Assembly (NCBI GenBank): GCA_947095535.1
Contig: OX352773.1
Span: 168,218,438-168,282,437 of the forward strand
Origin: Poecilobothrus nobilitatus
Lineage: Eukaryota; Arthropoda; Insecta; Diptera; Dolichopodidae
Direction of reading: 5' to 3'
DNA length: 64,000 nt
The stretch's first letter is position 1. Each line of letters opens with the position of its first letter. Both the position numbers and the translations under genes were made by a program. The notes below the pieces were generated by a model, which worked only from the letters and a program-made list of their open reading frames with translations, searched no databases and was not told the DNA's origin. This document shows positions 31,963-43,545 of this stretch, one piece after another.

Positions 31963-34555
31963 AAATTATACATTCTTTTAATGTCTAATATATTCCTAAT
32001 TCAGCATTTTTGCAAGCAGTATTATTTTACAAGCGGTAAAATCAACTTCAGTCCAAAACGAAAAAAATTCTGTAAGAAAGAATAAAAAAAATCAGCTGTC
32101 TCCACCACAGAACCGACCGCTACTACACGAAAAGTACAATGCCAAAATTTATAGATGTTTTACATAATAATTTATATCAAAGCAAAATAACTTCTAATAA
32201 TTTAACAACATTTTGTTTTATTCAATAACAATAATAAGCAATAAAATCGAAAATATATGCGTATTCATTCATATATCCATTTACATTATTATGTAATGTA
32301 CCTACATGATTTTTTTTTCATTCAAAAATATTAGAAGTAAAAAATAATAAAAACTGTAAACAAATACAAAACAAACATAAGATTAATATTGAATCTGTAA
32401 CAAAAATTTTTACCGTTTTAATTTTATGTCATCAACAAAGTATGCATAGATATAAGTACATATGTATGTACATATATAAATTTTTAGAGATATAAAAAAA
32501 AAACAAATATAAATTCATATGAAGTGTTATGTATGAAATTTAAACTTAGAAAAAAAAATTAAATAAAAGTTAAAGTTAGTCGGATCACAAAATGTTCTAT
32601 ATTGCAAAGCTCTTTACTTGTGTCACAACTTTTTCTTAATAATTTTTCTCATAAAATTTTTCTGTTACGAATTATTTGTAAAAAACTTAAAAAGTACACT
32701 AGTAAACTACCAATTGCGGTTGTCCGATTTGCTCCAAAAGCTTATCAATCCGAGATATTTACGTCAAAACCTTAAATATGAAATTGCAAAAAATTCCGCT
32801 CAGTCGTTTAAGCTGTACACGTGCTCACAGCCATACCCACACACACACATACACAGCAGACATCATGCTAAAAAAAATTTTTACAGCCTTCTCCACACCG
32901 GAGTAGTGCATATTTGCCAAAATCTCGGCTACAAATTTTTAGTATGAAAACAATACCTACCTTATACATATGCACATGTATGTGATCGGTAAAAAACCCA
33001 AAAATTATTAAAAATATTTTAATTTTAAATAAAAAAATATAATGTTACCTGTTGTAATATTATAGAAAAAGAACAAAAATTTAAATTAATTAAAAAAAAA
33101 AATTAAAAATAAATAAATATATAGCTTTTACGTCACTGAACAAATCTGCTTTAAACAGTAAATTGTTAAAAGTAAATACATATGTACATATTTAGATATT
33201 TATATCTATCTACCTATATACACGCTAATGCGTAAAACCATTTTTAAATAAATACTATATTTAGTATATAATACCTGTTATCAGAAAATGCTGTAAATCA
33301 TTTTTTTTTTAAATTTCATTTATATTAAAATAAAAAAAGGGTAACTATATATAATAAATGTTATGCAAATAAAAGGCCATATTATTCTTTTTATTACAAG
33401 TAATTAAAAAAAAAAAAACCAAATATGAACAATAACCTTCATTATGCTTTATTTACGTACTAAAATAATATGCACATATACATATATATACATAATAGAT
33501 ATATTATATTATGAATGACGAATGCATTAAGTACATATGTATTTACCTAGGTAATATTAAAAAAAAAAAAAAAAAAAAAAACAAAAATCCATTACAAAAA
33601 ATGTTAAGAAAATTATCCTGGAAATCAATTTTTAAAAATTATACAACTACTACAAAATGTATAAAATCAAAAGAAAAAGCTTTCAAATATATAATCGTAT
33701 GTAGGTATATAATACATATATAAATATATAATTTTATTATTTACACACAACCTCATTCACATCCATACATTTGTTATTATAGAGATAAAAAGTCTATTAT
33801 ATTAAACCAAGCATTTATATAATTTTTATGTGTTATACATTATAAATTGTTATACTGTAGTATATAACTGTTATGTACAGCTAAAAGAAGAAAATTTATA
33901 TACAATAAAAAAAGTATATATAATACAATATGTAATAGAATAATTTATATGTATAAGTTTATATATATATTTCGTTTCGTCGTTATAATTATATAAAAAA
34001 CAAAAAAACACAATTTATATATTATTATGTTACAATGAAAATATGTAACAGGTGTTTTTGCCATTGAAAAAAAAAAAAAAATCAAAAAAAAAAAAGCCAA
34101 CAAGTTATAAATATGAACTTGTTAAAGTTTTACGATTTTACCATTATATTCGATTCAGTGTTCTTTTCTTTTTTTGTAATTATATTATGTATTCCTTTCT
34201 ATCTCTTTCTTTAATTTTCTATTTCACCTCATATGATGAACATATATATAATATTATTTACCGATATAATAAATTAAATGTTACAATTTAATGATAATAA
34301 AGTAAATATAAATTGTGTACTTAATTAATTAAAATAAAATTTAATGTGCGTATATTCAGTATATATATGTTATGTATATATGTACATAATTTATATATAA
34401 TATATATTTGATTATTACGTATGTACACAATATTATATTATTTAAACAATTTCTATTATAGTACTATAGGTGGGAAAAGTTGTTTTTAAATACTAAATAA
34501 TAAGGATAAAAGAGAAAAGGCAAAGAAATCCAAAAAAAGAAAAAACAAAAATGGC
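31963..34555. other. No gene; possible worn repeat at 32700-32945
   Basis: 32700-32945 has a less AT-rich block with CACACACACA (about 32840-32852), likely an old transposon remnant. The rest is AT-rich with TA tracts near 33480 and 34360 and a poly(A) run at 33560-33582. Confidence 0.35.
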
Positions 34556-35390
34556 CTAAAGTAAAACAAACAAGGTAGAATGTAAACCAACGGTTTTTAA
34601 AAGCGCACATTTCCTAAACTCAGTACAAACTGTTTAGAAGTGTGACTTACACAAAAATTTGAAAATTTCATGTAATAAGAAAAAATGTGAAAATAGGACT
34701 TTTCTGAAATTTTGAGGGCCGTAATTCCGGAATCCTATATAACTAAGGAAAGCCGTTAACACACGTAAAAATATATTATTGAACCTTTAATTTTCATGTC
34801 TTGCCGAAGAAAAATTTGTACAGGTGTCTAAGTTACAGGTGTCTAAAAATAGCAAATTTTCAATTTTTGAGGCGTAATAACTCTTAAAGAAGGGGTGTTA
34901 CCAAAAAATTTTCTGAGGAAACTTATACTAATTCTAAAAGTTCTTTCTTGTCTCAAAATTTCAAGCTTCTATCTAAAAGCATGCCGGAGTTATGAAAGTA
35001 GAAAAATCATGCAAAATTTGGTTTTCACATAACGGTAAATTTAAATACTAAATTTAAAAAAATTGTATAATTTTGATATTAATTTACAAAGATAGAAGAA
35101 ATACCTGTCGAATGATGTTTTCTGATTGAAAAAATCTTAAGCATAACATAAGATATATGCATTTAAAAATAGGGCTTTTTCAAAGTTTGAGGGGCTGTAG
35201 CTCCGTAATGGGGGGAGGCTACATGAAAAAGTTGTTCCACAAAATTATATTTTTTATGAGACCTGCCTATGGTTAAAATTTTTTTTCTCTATCTTTAACG
35301 GTGTAGAAGTTTTGTAAACAGACGGACGGACGGACGGACAGAGTGAAACTAATAAGCACATTTTTCAAAATTTTTTTGGAAATGTGCTAA
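34556..35390 (-). mobile_element. Dispersed repeat family 2, longest copy with 3' hairpin
   Basis: The reverse complement matches 51310-52080 block by block. At its outer end (35320-35340) is a (GGAC)n run. Just beyond is a 9-bp hairpin (AGCACATTT...AAATGTGCT, 35355-35388). A non-coding element with a (GTCY)n box next to a terminal hairpin is the mini-me/DINE layout. Confidence 0.65.
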
Positions 35391-37023
35391 AAATTATCAA
35401 TATGTATGTAGATCTGGTATTAATTACGTATATAGATCTGGTTAAGGTAAAAAATTTGAAAATTATAAAGAAAAACTTTTACTTTAAAATTTAATCTCGG
35501 TTTTTTTATAATTTTATTGTTAAATTTTAAATCGTTAATCCACCATCAGGTAATAATATTATTAAGAATGACATGTTGCGTGAACCCTTTCTTTAATAAG
35601 TACTCTTAATTTTTTAGTCTTTATAAATATTTTATTTTTAGGGTTAGGAGGTGAACACCTTGAAAGGAACGAAATAGATAACTATTAAAACGGTACTATG
35701 AGAACTTTCGCGCCACTAAACCATATACTTTCTGTTTTAAAGACTGAAACTAGCCAACCGAGACTAACTATCTGTTTATCGTTCATGTATTTTAGTATAA
35801 GAGTAAATCCATAATGCAAAGCAATTATCCTCGTAAAGATCACACAGCTTTCTTCCTTTCAGTTTCTCGATAAATTTTTTATTGTCAAAGAGTTGAGTTG
35901 TTCCACATTGACATGGTGAGACATACGAATTTTATGTTTAATAGTACTATTCTTAATTTCGTTTTATATAGTTGAAATTTTTGCGTCCGTATATGAATAT
36001 CAGTATTACGAATATATCAGGGAGCATTAACATTATATTTAGCAAAACCTTATTTGGCAATTTTTTACTGATTAATTGCACTGATTAATTTCAGTATGAA
36101 TCTGTTTAGCATAAACTCCATAACTGAATATTTTAAGTGCAGACCGGCTTTAAAATTTGATTTTATATCAACATTTCATTGTAAGTTGACATTTTTGACG
36201 TATGCCCCGTAAGTCAAGATAATTGTTTAAGTCGAATATTTAACTCTTTCCGTTTCTGTTTGGTATGCTAATTTCATTTGAGCTTCACGAAAAGTGATAT
36301 TAAAATATTAATAATAATATTTTTTTAATATACGATTAAAGCGACATCTTAATTTCGAAAAAAAAAAACAAAACTCTACACATTTAAATACACAACATAA
36401 TAAAGGCGATCTAACACCACACATAGTTATTTATTATTATATTATTTTCAAGCATTAGTAAATAACACTTCAAAATTTTTTGGATCTTTTTTCTTTAGGA
36501 TGTGCGCCATCACACGCAGTTAATATTAGTGGTTTAATATGATTTAGAATTTTTTCAAAAATTTCGGAACTAGAAAAATTTTACTCGGAAGAAACAAAAC
36601 AAATTAAAATTGAACATAAAATAAAGTCCTTTTCGAAACTATTCTGAGTTAAAATTGAAATAAAGTTCCAGAATAAAAATTTTAGTGCTATCATAGTTAT
36701 TAAGTAGTTTTATTCAATTTCAATTGTTTGTTTGTTGGTTTTCTTCTTGATCTTGTGGTGGAGATCAGAAATATTGTAGTTGTTGGAAATGTTAAACAAA
36801 AAAAAAAAGATTTTGTAAAAACAGGGTTAAATAACAGAAGCATTAGTCAGGCCAGGCTGCCTAATAAATAAAATAAGCAAAAAAAAAAAAATTGCATTTA
36901 ATTTCGAATCAATTTAATACATTACAAGTTTCCTAAATTTCTTAATATTTTTTTTGTTAAATTCAGAAGTGCTATATCTATTTTTCTAATTTTCACTAAT
37001 AAATTTTCACTCTAATTTTCACT
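35391..37023. other. No clear gene; faint reverse-transcriptase-like trace on the minus strand
   Basis: Between about 36010 and 35680 the minus strand reads LYKTKLRIVLLN then GRKLCDLYEDN across frames, faintly like a LINE thumb region. A separate 57-codon open stretch overlaps it. Too decayed to call. Confidence 0.25.
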
Positions 37024-37390
37024 TATTCGTGACATCCAAATTGCATAAAAAAAGCGTCCGATATAAAGTATTATGATCCAAATTGTAAAACAAAAGCTTT
37101 TTAAAAAGTATCATGATACAAATTACATTATGACAGTTTGTACACCGCCTACGATGTGCGTTTGTTTAAAATTTTTGCAATTTAAATTTTTTTGACACTT
37201 TTAATTTATCTTTGACAATTTGATAGTAAATTTGAATTGTTATTTAACCGACGAAAAAGTTGTTCTAAATTGTATTACATTTATATTGCATTTAGACGCT
37301 TAACATCGGTTTTACAATGCATTAAAAAACTTTATGTGTATTTGTAGCGCATCCAAACGTTTTTTTTATGCAATTTGGATGTCACGGATA
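37024..37390. mobile_element. MITE with 34-bp inverted ends
   Basis: The left end TATTCGTGACATCCAAATTG (37024) and the reverse complement of the right end, TATCCGTGACATCCAAATTG, both continue CATAAAAAAA(G/A)CGT. There are two differences in 34 bp. TA at both edges suggests a TA duplication. The interior is non-coding. Confidence 0.8.
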
Positions 37391-37819
37391 GAAAATAAAT
37401 AATTTTTTTTTTCAAATAATTATTTAAAAATTTTTAATAAAATGAAGAAAAATTAAAGAAAAATTTAATTAACTCGAAGCATAATAATAGTCTTAAATCT
37501 TGATTGAATTAGATTTAGTACAAATTAACATCAGATTCAAAAAAAATTATCTTCGTATCGAAATGAAGCAGGGAGTTAGTTATTCGAGAGAAGTTCTGTG
37601 AAAGTGCAAGTTGTCCTGCTATCGTACCAATTTTAATTGGAAAGAAAATTACTAAAACAGTAATTGCTTTTAATTCTTTATTAAAATAATTTATATTATT
37701 ATATGTATAGATATAATAACAGTCTTAATAGTCGAAAGTTTTATAGTAATATTTTATAATTCATTGTAAAACTTTTTATAATAAAATAAATAAATTTTAA
37801 ATCATAAATAACAAAAAAA

Positions 37820-38025
37820 GGGGCCTCGGTGGCCTAGTGAATAAGAGCGTATAAAATACGCTGTAAACACCGAAAACACCGAAGAATTGTGGGTTTGAAT
37901 CTCACACACGTCGTAAGAGTAATTCCCCCTTACGACATGTACAGCGACGCCATGAAAAGGAAAGGCTGTGTAATTTGCTTGTTACATTTATGTGACTAGG
38001 GAAATGCACCAAGGAAAAAAAAAAG
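37820..38025 (+). repeat. tRNA-derived SINE, near full length
   Basis: Box A region GGCCTAGTGAATAAGAGCG, a duplicated ACACCGAA, a worn box B (GGTTTGAATCT), and the GTCGTAAG/CTTACGAC pair. The 3' body is AAAGGCTGTGTAATTTGCTTG, and it ends in an A-rich tail. Confidence 0.8.
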
Positions 38026-39548
38026 GAAAAATTACAAAAGAAGAAATTTTACACAAAAAAATAATATTGTTTTAAATCCTTAAATTTATTTATCTTCAAA
38101 AAAAAAAAAAAATTCTCATGTTTAATTGAAAGTCTGCTTCATCATTATGGTCATGATTAAACATTTTTATTCTTTCATTATTCGTTTTATATTATTATTA
38201 TTATTTATTTGTAATTTTTACTTAAAATTGTTATATATTTGTTTTATTTTTAATAAAATCCTAAAAAAAAAAAAAAATGTTGAAGAATTATTTTGGGTAA
38301 ATAAACTAAATGGTATAAGATACGACTTGTGAAGTATTATATAATAAGTACCCACCTTAGAAAATGAAAAAGAATATAAACAGTATAAAATAACTATAAT
38401 CCAGACTGATACTTTCGAGTTCGGAATACATCATAGCAAGAAAATTAAAAAAGGATCGTCCCATATGCATCATCACAAGTCATTAGTTTACCTAATTTTC
38501 AATCAATCTTTCTTAATATTTCTTAACGGTTTAAAATAAACTTTAATAGTCTCAATTGAAATTTATACATATAGAAAAATTTATAAAAGAATAAACCATA
38601 CAATAATTAATTAAAAAAGTTGTTAATTCCACTCATTACTCTTATACAAGGATCAAAAATCATAAATATTTTCTAAATAATTTGCTTTACTTTTATATAG
38701 AAGCAAATATTTCTAAACATTATAAATGCAAAGAACAGCTCAATAATAACCTTTTAATGAATGTAACATTAAGGCAAAAAAACATAAATTATAAAAAATG
38801 ATATGACAAATATACATATACATATATATATATATATATAAAAATAAAAATAAAAAAGTCATTTTTTTTACAGCATGACTGACTACTAAAATGTGGGTGA
38901 ATGAATGAAATAAAAACATCCTTCCTTCATCCTTCTTAATTATTTCTTCATGAGACTCATTTTTTAAATGTTTGAAGTTGTCAAAGACATTGAAAATCTA
39001 GTAGTTTCTATGGCATTTAATGAGCTCATAATAAAGAGTCTCATAAAAAAAAAACAGAAAAACAAAAAAATAACAAAAAAAAAAAAATTCATAGAAAAAT
39101 ATTATCCTTTTGTATATTATTTGTTTTAGAAAAAGTTATGGTATAGGCACTATCCTACAGGATGATGATAATCTTTCCTAGATCATCATATCTTTATGAA
39201 TGTATAATACTAAATACTAATGTTTTTACGTTCCGAGAATTTGATATAATATAAAATATATAAAAAAAAGACTATAATATACAAAAAAAAAAAAAAAATA
39301 AAGAAAGAAAATCAAAGAAAAAAAAACAAAAGAAATAAATGTCGCCACTGTATACTGATACAAGATGGAGACAATAACAACAAGAAAAGAACAAAAGTTT
39401 ATGATTAAACTTAAAATAAAAAAAAAGTTTTAGTTAAATGAATTAGGGATGAATACTCGTTGTCTTTAAAACAGTGGTAATCATTAAATTTTGTTGAAGA
39501 TTAAAAATTATTTTGGATCTAGTAAATTATAAATTCAAAAATAGCGAA
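38026..39548. other. No feature seen
   Basis: AT-rich, with a (TA)n tract at about 38815-38840 and long A-runs near 39080 and 39285. Confidence 0.35.
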
Positions 39549-39790
39549 ACTTTATTCCGAGCAAGATATATGTATTGTGTACCTATAGGAGCATATATTG
39601 CTTTGCATGTTGTCAAAGATAAACTGCCATTAATAAACCCTCTACAGATATTTATTTTTTTAGAATAGGGCTGACAGAAGTATTATAATGTGAGGCGAAA
39701 TCCACAAAACAGGGGAAGTACAATTTAGATCTACATCAAAAGATCGCACTGATACTTCTATTCCTTAAACAATAATGTAATCTAATTAAA
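39549..39790 (+). mobile_element. LINE 3' UTR relic, same family as the 42.7-kb copy
   Basis: Aligns with 43012-43218: GAGCAAGA...GTGTACCTATAGGAGCATAT, AACCCTCTACAGATATTTA, ACAGGGGAAGTACAATTTAG and the TAATCTAATT end. It contains only the non-coding tail and is more diverged. Confidence 0.65.
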
Positions 39791-40984
39791 TTTATCAGTT
39801 TTAAACCAAAGCTGCTGTTAATTATGAACACAGTTGTGTTCTATAAAAAGTATTAAAAGTTATTCTACAAATTCTTATTATTTTATAATATCTAATAAGA
39901 AAAGTAATTAAAATCGGTTTAAAAATAATTGAGTATTTGGTTCATACAGCTGCTTAATCGTACTTTTGTTTGAAAAATGTACTAAAAAGTTTTTTTTTAA
40001 AATATTCTTTGATTGTACCATAGGGCCCTGTTTGATAGATATTGCAAATAAGATAATTTATACTTAGATGAAAAATTGCAAGAACTATACCCTAATACTA
40101 CCCAATTCCCTACTAATTTTGACAAAAATATATAATATATAATACAGAGATATACCTTTTAATATATAAAGAGTTAGAAATATATAATACTTGCAGAAGT
40201 CCTGGATGTTGTCCAGAGTATTTTGTTGATTTTATAAAATAAAAGTTTTTACATTAATTAAATTTAATTAAAATATTTAAATTATTAATATGTATATATA
40301 GATGTTAATAGTTAATCTTTTATAATCTTTTAAATTGTCGCAGTGCCGAAATGGGTTAACGCAATTTTATAAAAATATTATTTAAAAGCTATTTAAGCAT
40401 CCAAAAAAAGAAATGGTTAAAAATATTTTTTTGACAGTTAAACAACTGATAAAGAATTAATGGGTTGTCATCAAATTAATACAGTTGCCTCCTTTGTTAA
40501 TTAATCCCCTTTAAATCTTTGAAGTCCTTCCGTGGAACAGTATTGCCATCATCATGAAAAAATCAAAATTTCTTTAAAAAGTTGTTCTTTGAAAAATTAT
40601 ACACAATTCGGTTAAATTTTTTTTTGATTGATGGAGAGTAAAGTTTGAACTCAATCGGTGAAACTGTATAGATAGGTCAACGAAAAATTGAAAAATTCTT
40701 AAAGAGCTCTGGTACCGGAATACAAAAAAAAAAAGTAGTGCACTAAACCTTCCGAGTTCAGATGAACATTTCTACAAATTTAGTTATAATTGTATAACTA
40801 AACGGTTTGGTTACACTGTATGTAGAAATGAATAAATAAACAAACAAACATCACTTGCTGTTTTATATAATAGATCTTTTAAAAAAAATTTGCCAAGAAA
40901 ACAAGTTTGTCAAGTTTTATAATATTTTGATGATATTTTGATGCAGATTATGTCTATTTTACTGCAGCAAAAATTTATGAGAAA
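39791..40984. other. No feature seen
   Basis: AT-rich spacer without a recognised element or exon. Confidence 0.35.
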
Positions 40985-41165
40985 GGGGCTTCGGTGATCC
41001 TATAAAATACGCTGTAAACACCGAGGGAATGTGGGTTCGAATCCTACACACGTCGTAAGAGTTATTCCTCCTCACGACATTTACAGCCACGCCTGAACAA
41101 GAAAGGCTGTGTAATTTTCTGTCCACATTTATGACAGGAAATTAGAAAAAAAAGGCAGAGAAATG
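40985..41165 (+). repeat. tRNA-derived SINE, box A partly deleted
   Basis: GGGGCTTCGGTGATCC jumps to TATAAAATACGCTGTAAACA, losing most of box A. Box B (GGTTCGAATCC), GTCGTAAG and the 3' body up to TTCTGTCCACATTTATG are intact, followed by an A-rich tail. Confidence 0.8.
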
Positions 41166-41902
41166 CAAAAGAAAATTGGGACAGTTTTGTCAATTTCTAT
41201 GAAAATAGGATAAAATTAGTGTGTGATTCACTGTACATATATACTTAAAAAAAAAAATTAAATAATTAGTTTTTGAAACAGTAGGGATTATTTTTATTTA
41301 AAACAATAAACAATTTACTAAACTCTAAGGAGCTGTACGTATATATATATATAGTAAGATACAAAGTTTATAATTACAAAAAGAAATTAGAGCACTACGA
41401 TTTAAGTAGAAAAAGTTAAATTATATTTTAAGTGAAATACTAATTAGTTATAAATTTTGAATTAAAATAATCACTTATGATGTGAGGTAAAAAACTTTTA
41501 TAGCTAAATTAAATTTCTTTGGTTTTTTTTTATGAAAAAAAAACAAAATTTATGATAAAAATTGCCATTATTAAAAAGATAAATAAAATTTCTAATTTAT
41601 TACAAGGATGTAATTAGGTTTAATTTTTTTTTTTCAAAGAAACCAAAATTATTTCTGGTAATTTTTGTAAATAAGAAATTAGTTAAAAAAAAAAAATATT
41701 TATATAATTTTTCGAAGTAGAAATTATTGTGCGATTTTCATCATATTTTTTTGTTTTGTAACAGATCAAAGGAATATTTTAATTTTGTCTTTTTGTAATT
41801 TCTTATATTTAGGTATCCATAAATTCTCTGGAAAAAAATTTAATTACATATTTTCTAAATATTAAAATTTATGTCGATTTAATTTCATTTTTAAAATTGT
41901 CC
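41166..41902. other. No feature seen
   Basis: AT-rich spacer. Confidence 0.35.
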
Positions 41903-42101
41903 AGGATAATAGATGGCGTAGAAATAAAAAAATATTTATGTCTTAAAGCCGTGGTACCAGGTACAATAACTACAGCTGAGTAATCAATGACTTAGTGAAA
42001 CTAAATGATTCTAAAAACTAAAGCTTCGCCAAATATGAATAATAAATGATTTAATTGATGCGCTATGCTATACTCAAAGAAGCTGTGAGGAAAAAAAGGG
42101 A
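41903..42101 (+). repeat. Dispersed repeat family 4, copy 1
   Basis: Shares ATAATAGATGGCGT, CTACAGC, AATCAA(T/C)G(A/G)CTTAGTGAAA, CTGAAGCTT-like and CAAATATGAATAATAAATG with 55050-55232. Non-coding and of unknown type; it may be a LINE 3' UTR or SINE tail. Confidence 0.6.
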
Positions 42102-42689
42102 TGCATTGCTTTCATGTTGGACATAAGCCGAAATAGAAATAAAATCAAAATTTTATTATAGCAAAAGTTTGAATACATTTAATGATGCTTTCCAAATTAT
42201 GATCTTTTTATTATAATTTTATTATACTTCCCTCTTGAGTTCTCGATATTTCATGATAAATTTACGAAAATCATAATTTAAAAAAAAAAAACAATAAAAC
42301 TTCATTCAAAAGGGTTTGATTTTTACTCTTTTCGTGTTTTTTTAATTTTTAGGCATATTTATTTTATTCAAAATTTTGAATCACTTGAGTTACAAATTGA
42401 GAAAATTTATATGTGTTAGTAAAATATTGCGACTTGTAAGTAAATAATCTCATATTGGTCGAGACGACATGGTCTACCTAAATTTGATTAATTAGTTATG
42501 GGCAATAAAAGTCATAACTCAGTAGTTAGATTTTTAAAATTCATTTTGAAACAACCAAAAATACAGTTGCCCTTGATAACTCTTAAATATATCCGTAAAA
42601 AACTTGTTATAATGTTTAAAATACAATATATTATGACTTTGCTAATAAGATTATAAAGAAATATTATCCACCCTTGTTATAGTTGAAGA
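42102..42689. other. No feature seen
   Basis: AT-rich spacer between a family 4 repeat and the RNase H fragment. Confidence 0.35.
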
Positions 42690-43037
42690 TATGAGAAAGC
42701 GGATCGACTTGCAAAAGAAGGAGCTGCAACTCTAATAAGAGAAGTACTAAAAATCGAAGAGGAAAACTGTAGGAGCAAACTATGGAACGAAATATCTGGG
42801 CTTAGGCAATCGAAGGAGGTTCTGGGAAACTATAGCCAGAAAAGATATTACGCTAAAATCATAGGATTCAGTAAAAATAAACTGAGAATTTTAAAGAGAT
42901 TCCAGCCTAGGCAATTAAAGAAAATTGGAATAGAGAGTGATGGTACATGTAGATTCTTTCAAGAAGAAAAGGGAACTCTAAATCACATAATCAAATATTG
43001 CGGAGGTTTACTTCGAACAAGAAATGTGCACCTATAG
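42690..43037 (+). pseudogene. LINE ORF2 C-terminus: RNase H tail and zinc knuckle
   Basis: 115 codons without interruption to TAG at 43035-43037, but with no start because the element is truncated. EKADRLAKEGA is the last conserved helix of a LINE-encoded RNase H, which removes RNA from the RNA-DNA hybrid. LWNEISGL and LKRFQPRQLKKIGIESDGTC lead to a zinc-knuckle-like end: Cys in DGTCRFF, His in LNHII, and Cys in KYCGG. The second Cys expected after CRF is Phe here, so the knuckle is probably damaged. The motif set fits I/R1/jockey-group elements that carry RNase H. It is unrelated to the RNase H-less LINE at 7.6 kb. Confidence 0.72.
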
Positions 43038-43218
43038 TAGCATATTGCTTTGCCGAAGATGAACTACCAGCAACAAACTCTATACAAATCTTTACTTTCT
43101 TGCAAACTAGTGAAGCCAAGTTTCACAAGACGTACAGGGGGATAGATCTACAATAGATCTACATGAAAAGGTCTTAGCGTTCATTTATACCTCTTAATAA
43201 ATCTAATCTAATCTAATA
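42690..43218 (+). mobile_element. 5'-truncated LINE, RNase H end plus 3' UTR
   Basis: An open coding piece is followed by a 3' UTR that ends in a TAATC repeat (about 43198-43218) instead of poly(A), as in I/R1-group LINEs. A diverged second copy of the UTR lies at 39.5 kb. Confidence 0.75.
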
Positions 43219-43393
43219 CACCTAACAAATATTTGTTTTTGTTTAAATAACTTAGAAATTACATTTTTAAAAGTTAATATTCAATGAAAATACTGTTATT
43301 TTTAATTTTATATCGATTAATTAAATGAACAACTTAAAATGTAGAGGACATTATATAAGAGAGTTTGTTGTTAAGGATTTATGAAAAAATGCC

Positions 43394-43545
43394 ACAATGT
43401 AAACACCGTGGGAGTGTGGGTTCGAATCCTACACACGTCGTAAGAGTTATACCTTCTTACGACATGTACATCCACGCCTGAACAGGAAAGTCTGTGTAAT
43501 TTCCTGTCCACATTTATGTGGCAGAGAAATGCATTAAAAAACAAA
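43394..43545 (+). repeat. tRNA-derived SINE, 5' truncated
   Basis: Begins within the tRNA-like head (CAATGTAAACACCG) and keeps box B (GGTTCGAATCC), GTCGTAAG/CTTACGAC and the complete 3' body (GCCTGAACAGGAAAG, then ATTTCCTGTCCACATTTATG). The minus-strand open frame over it is not a gene. Confidence 0.8.
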
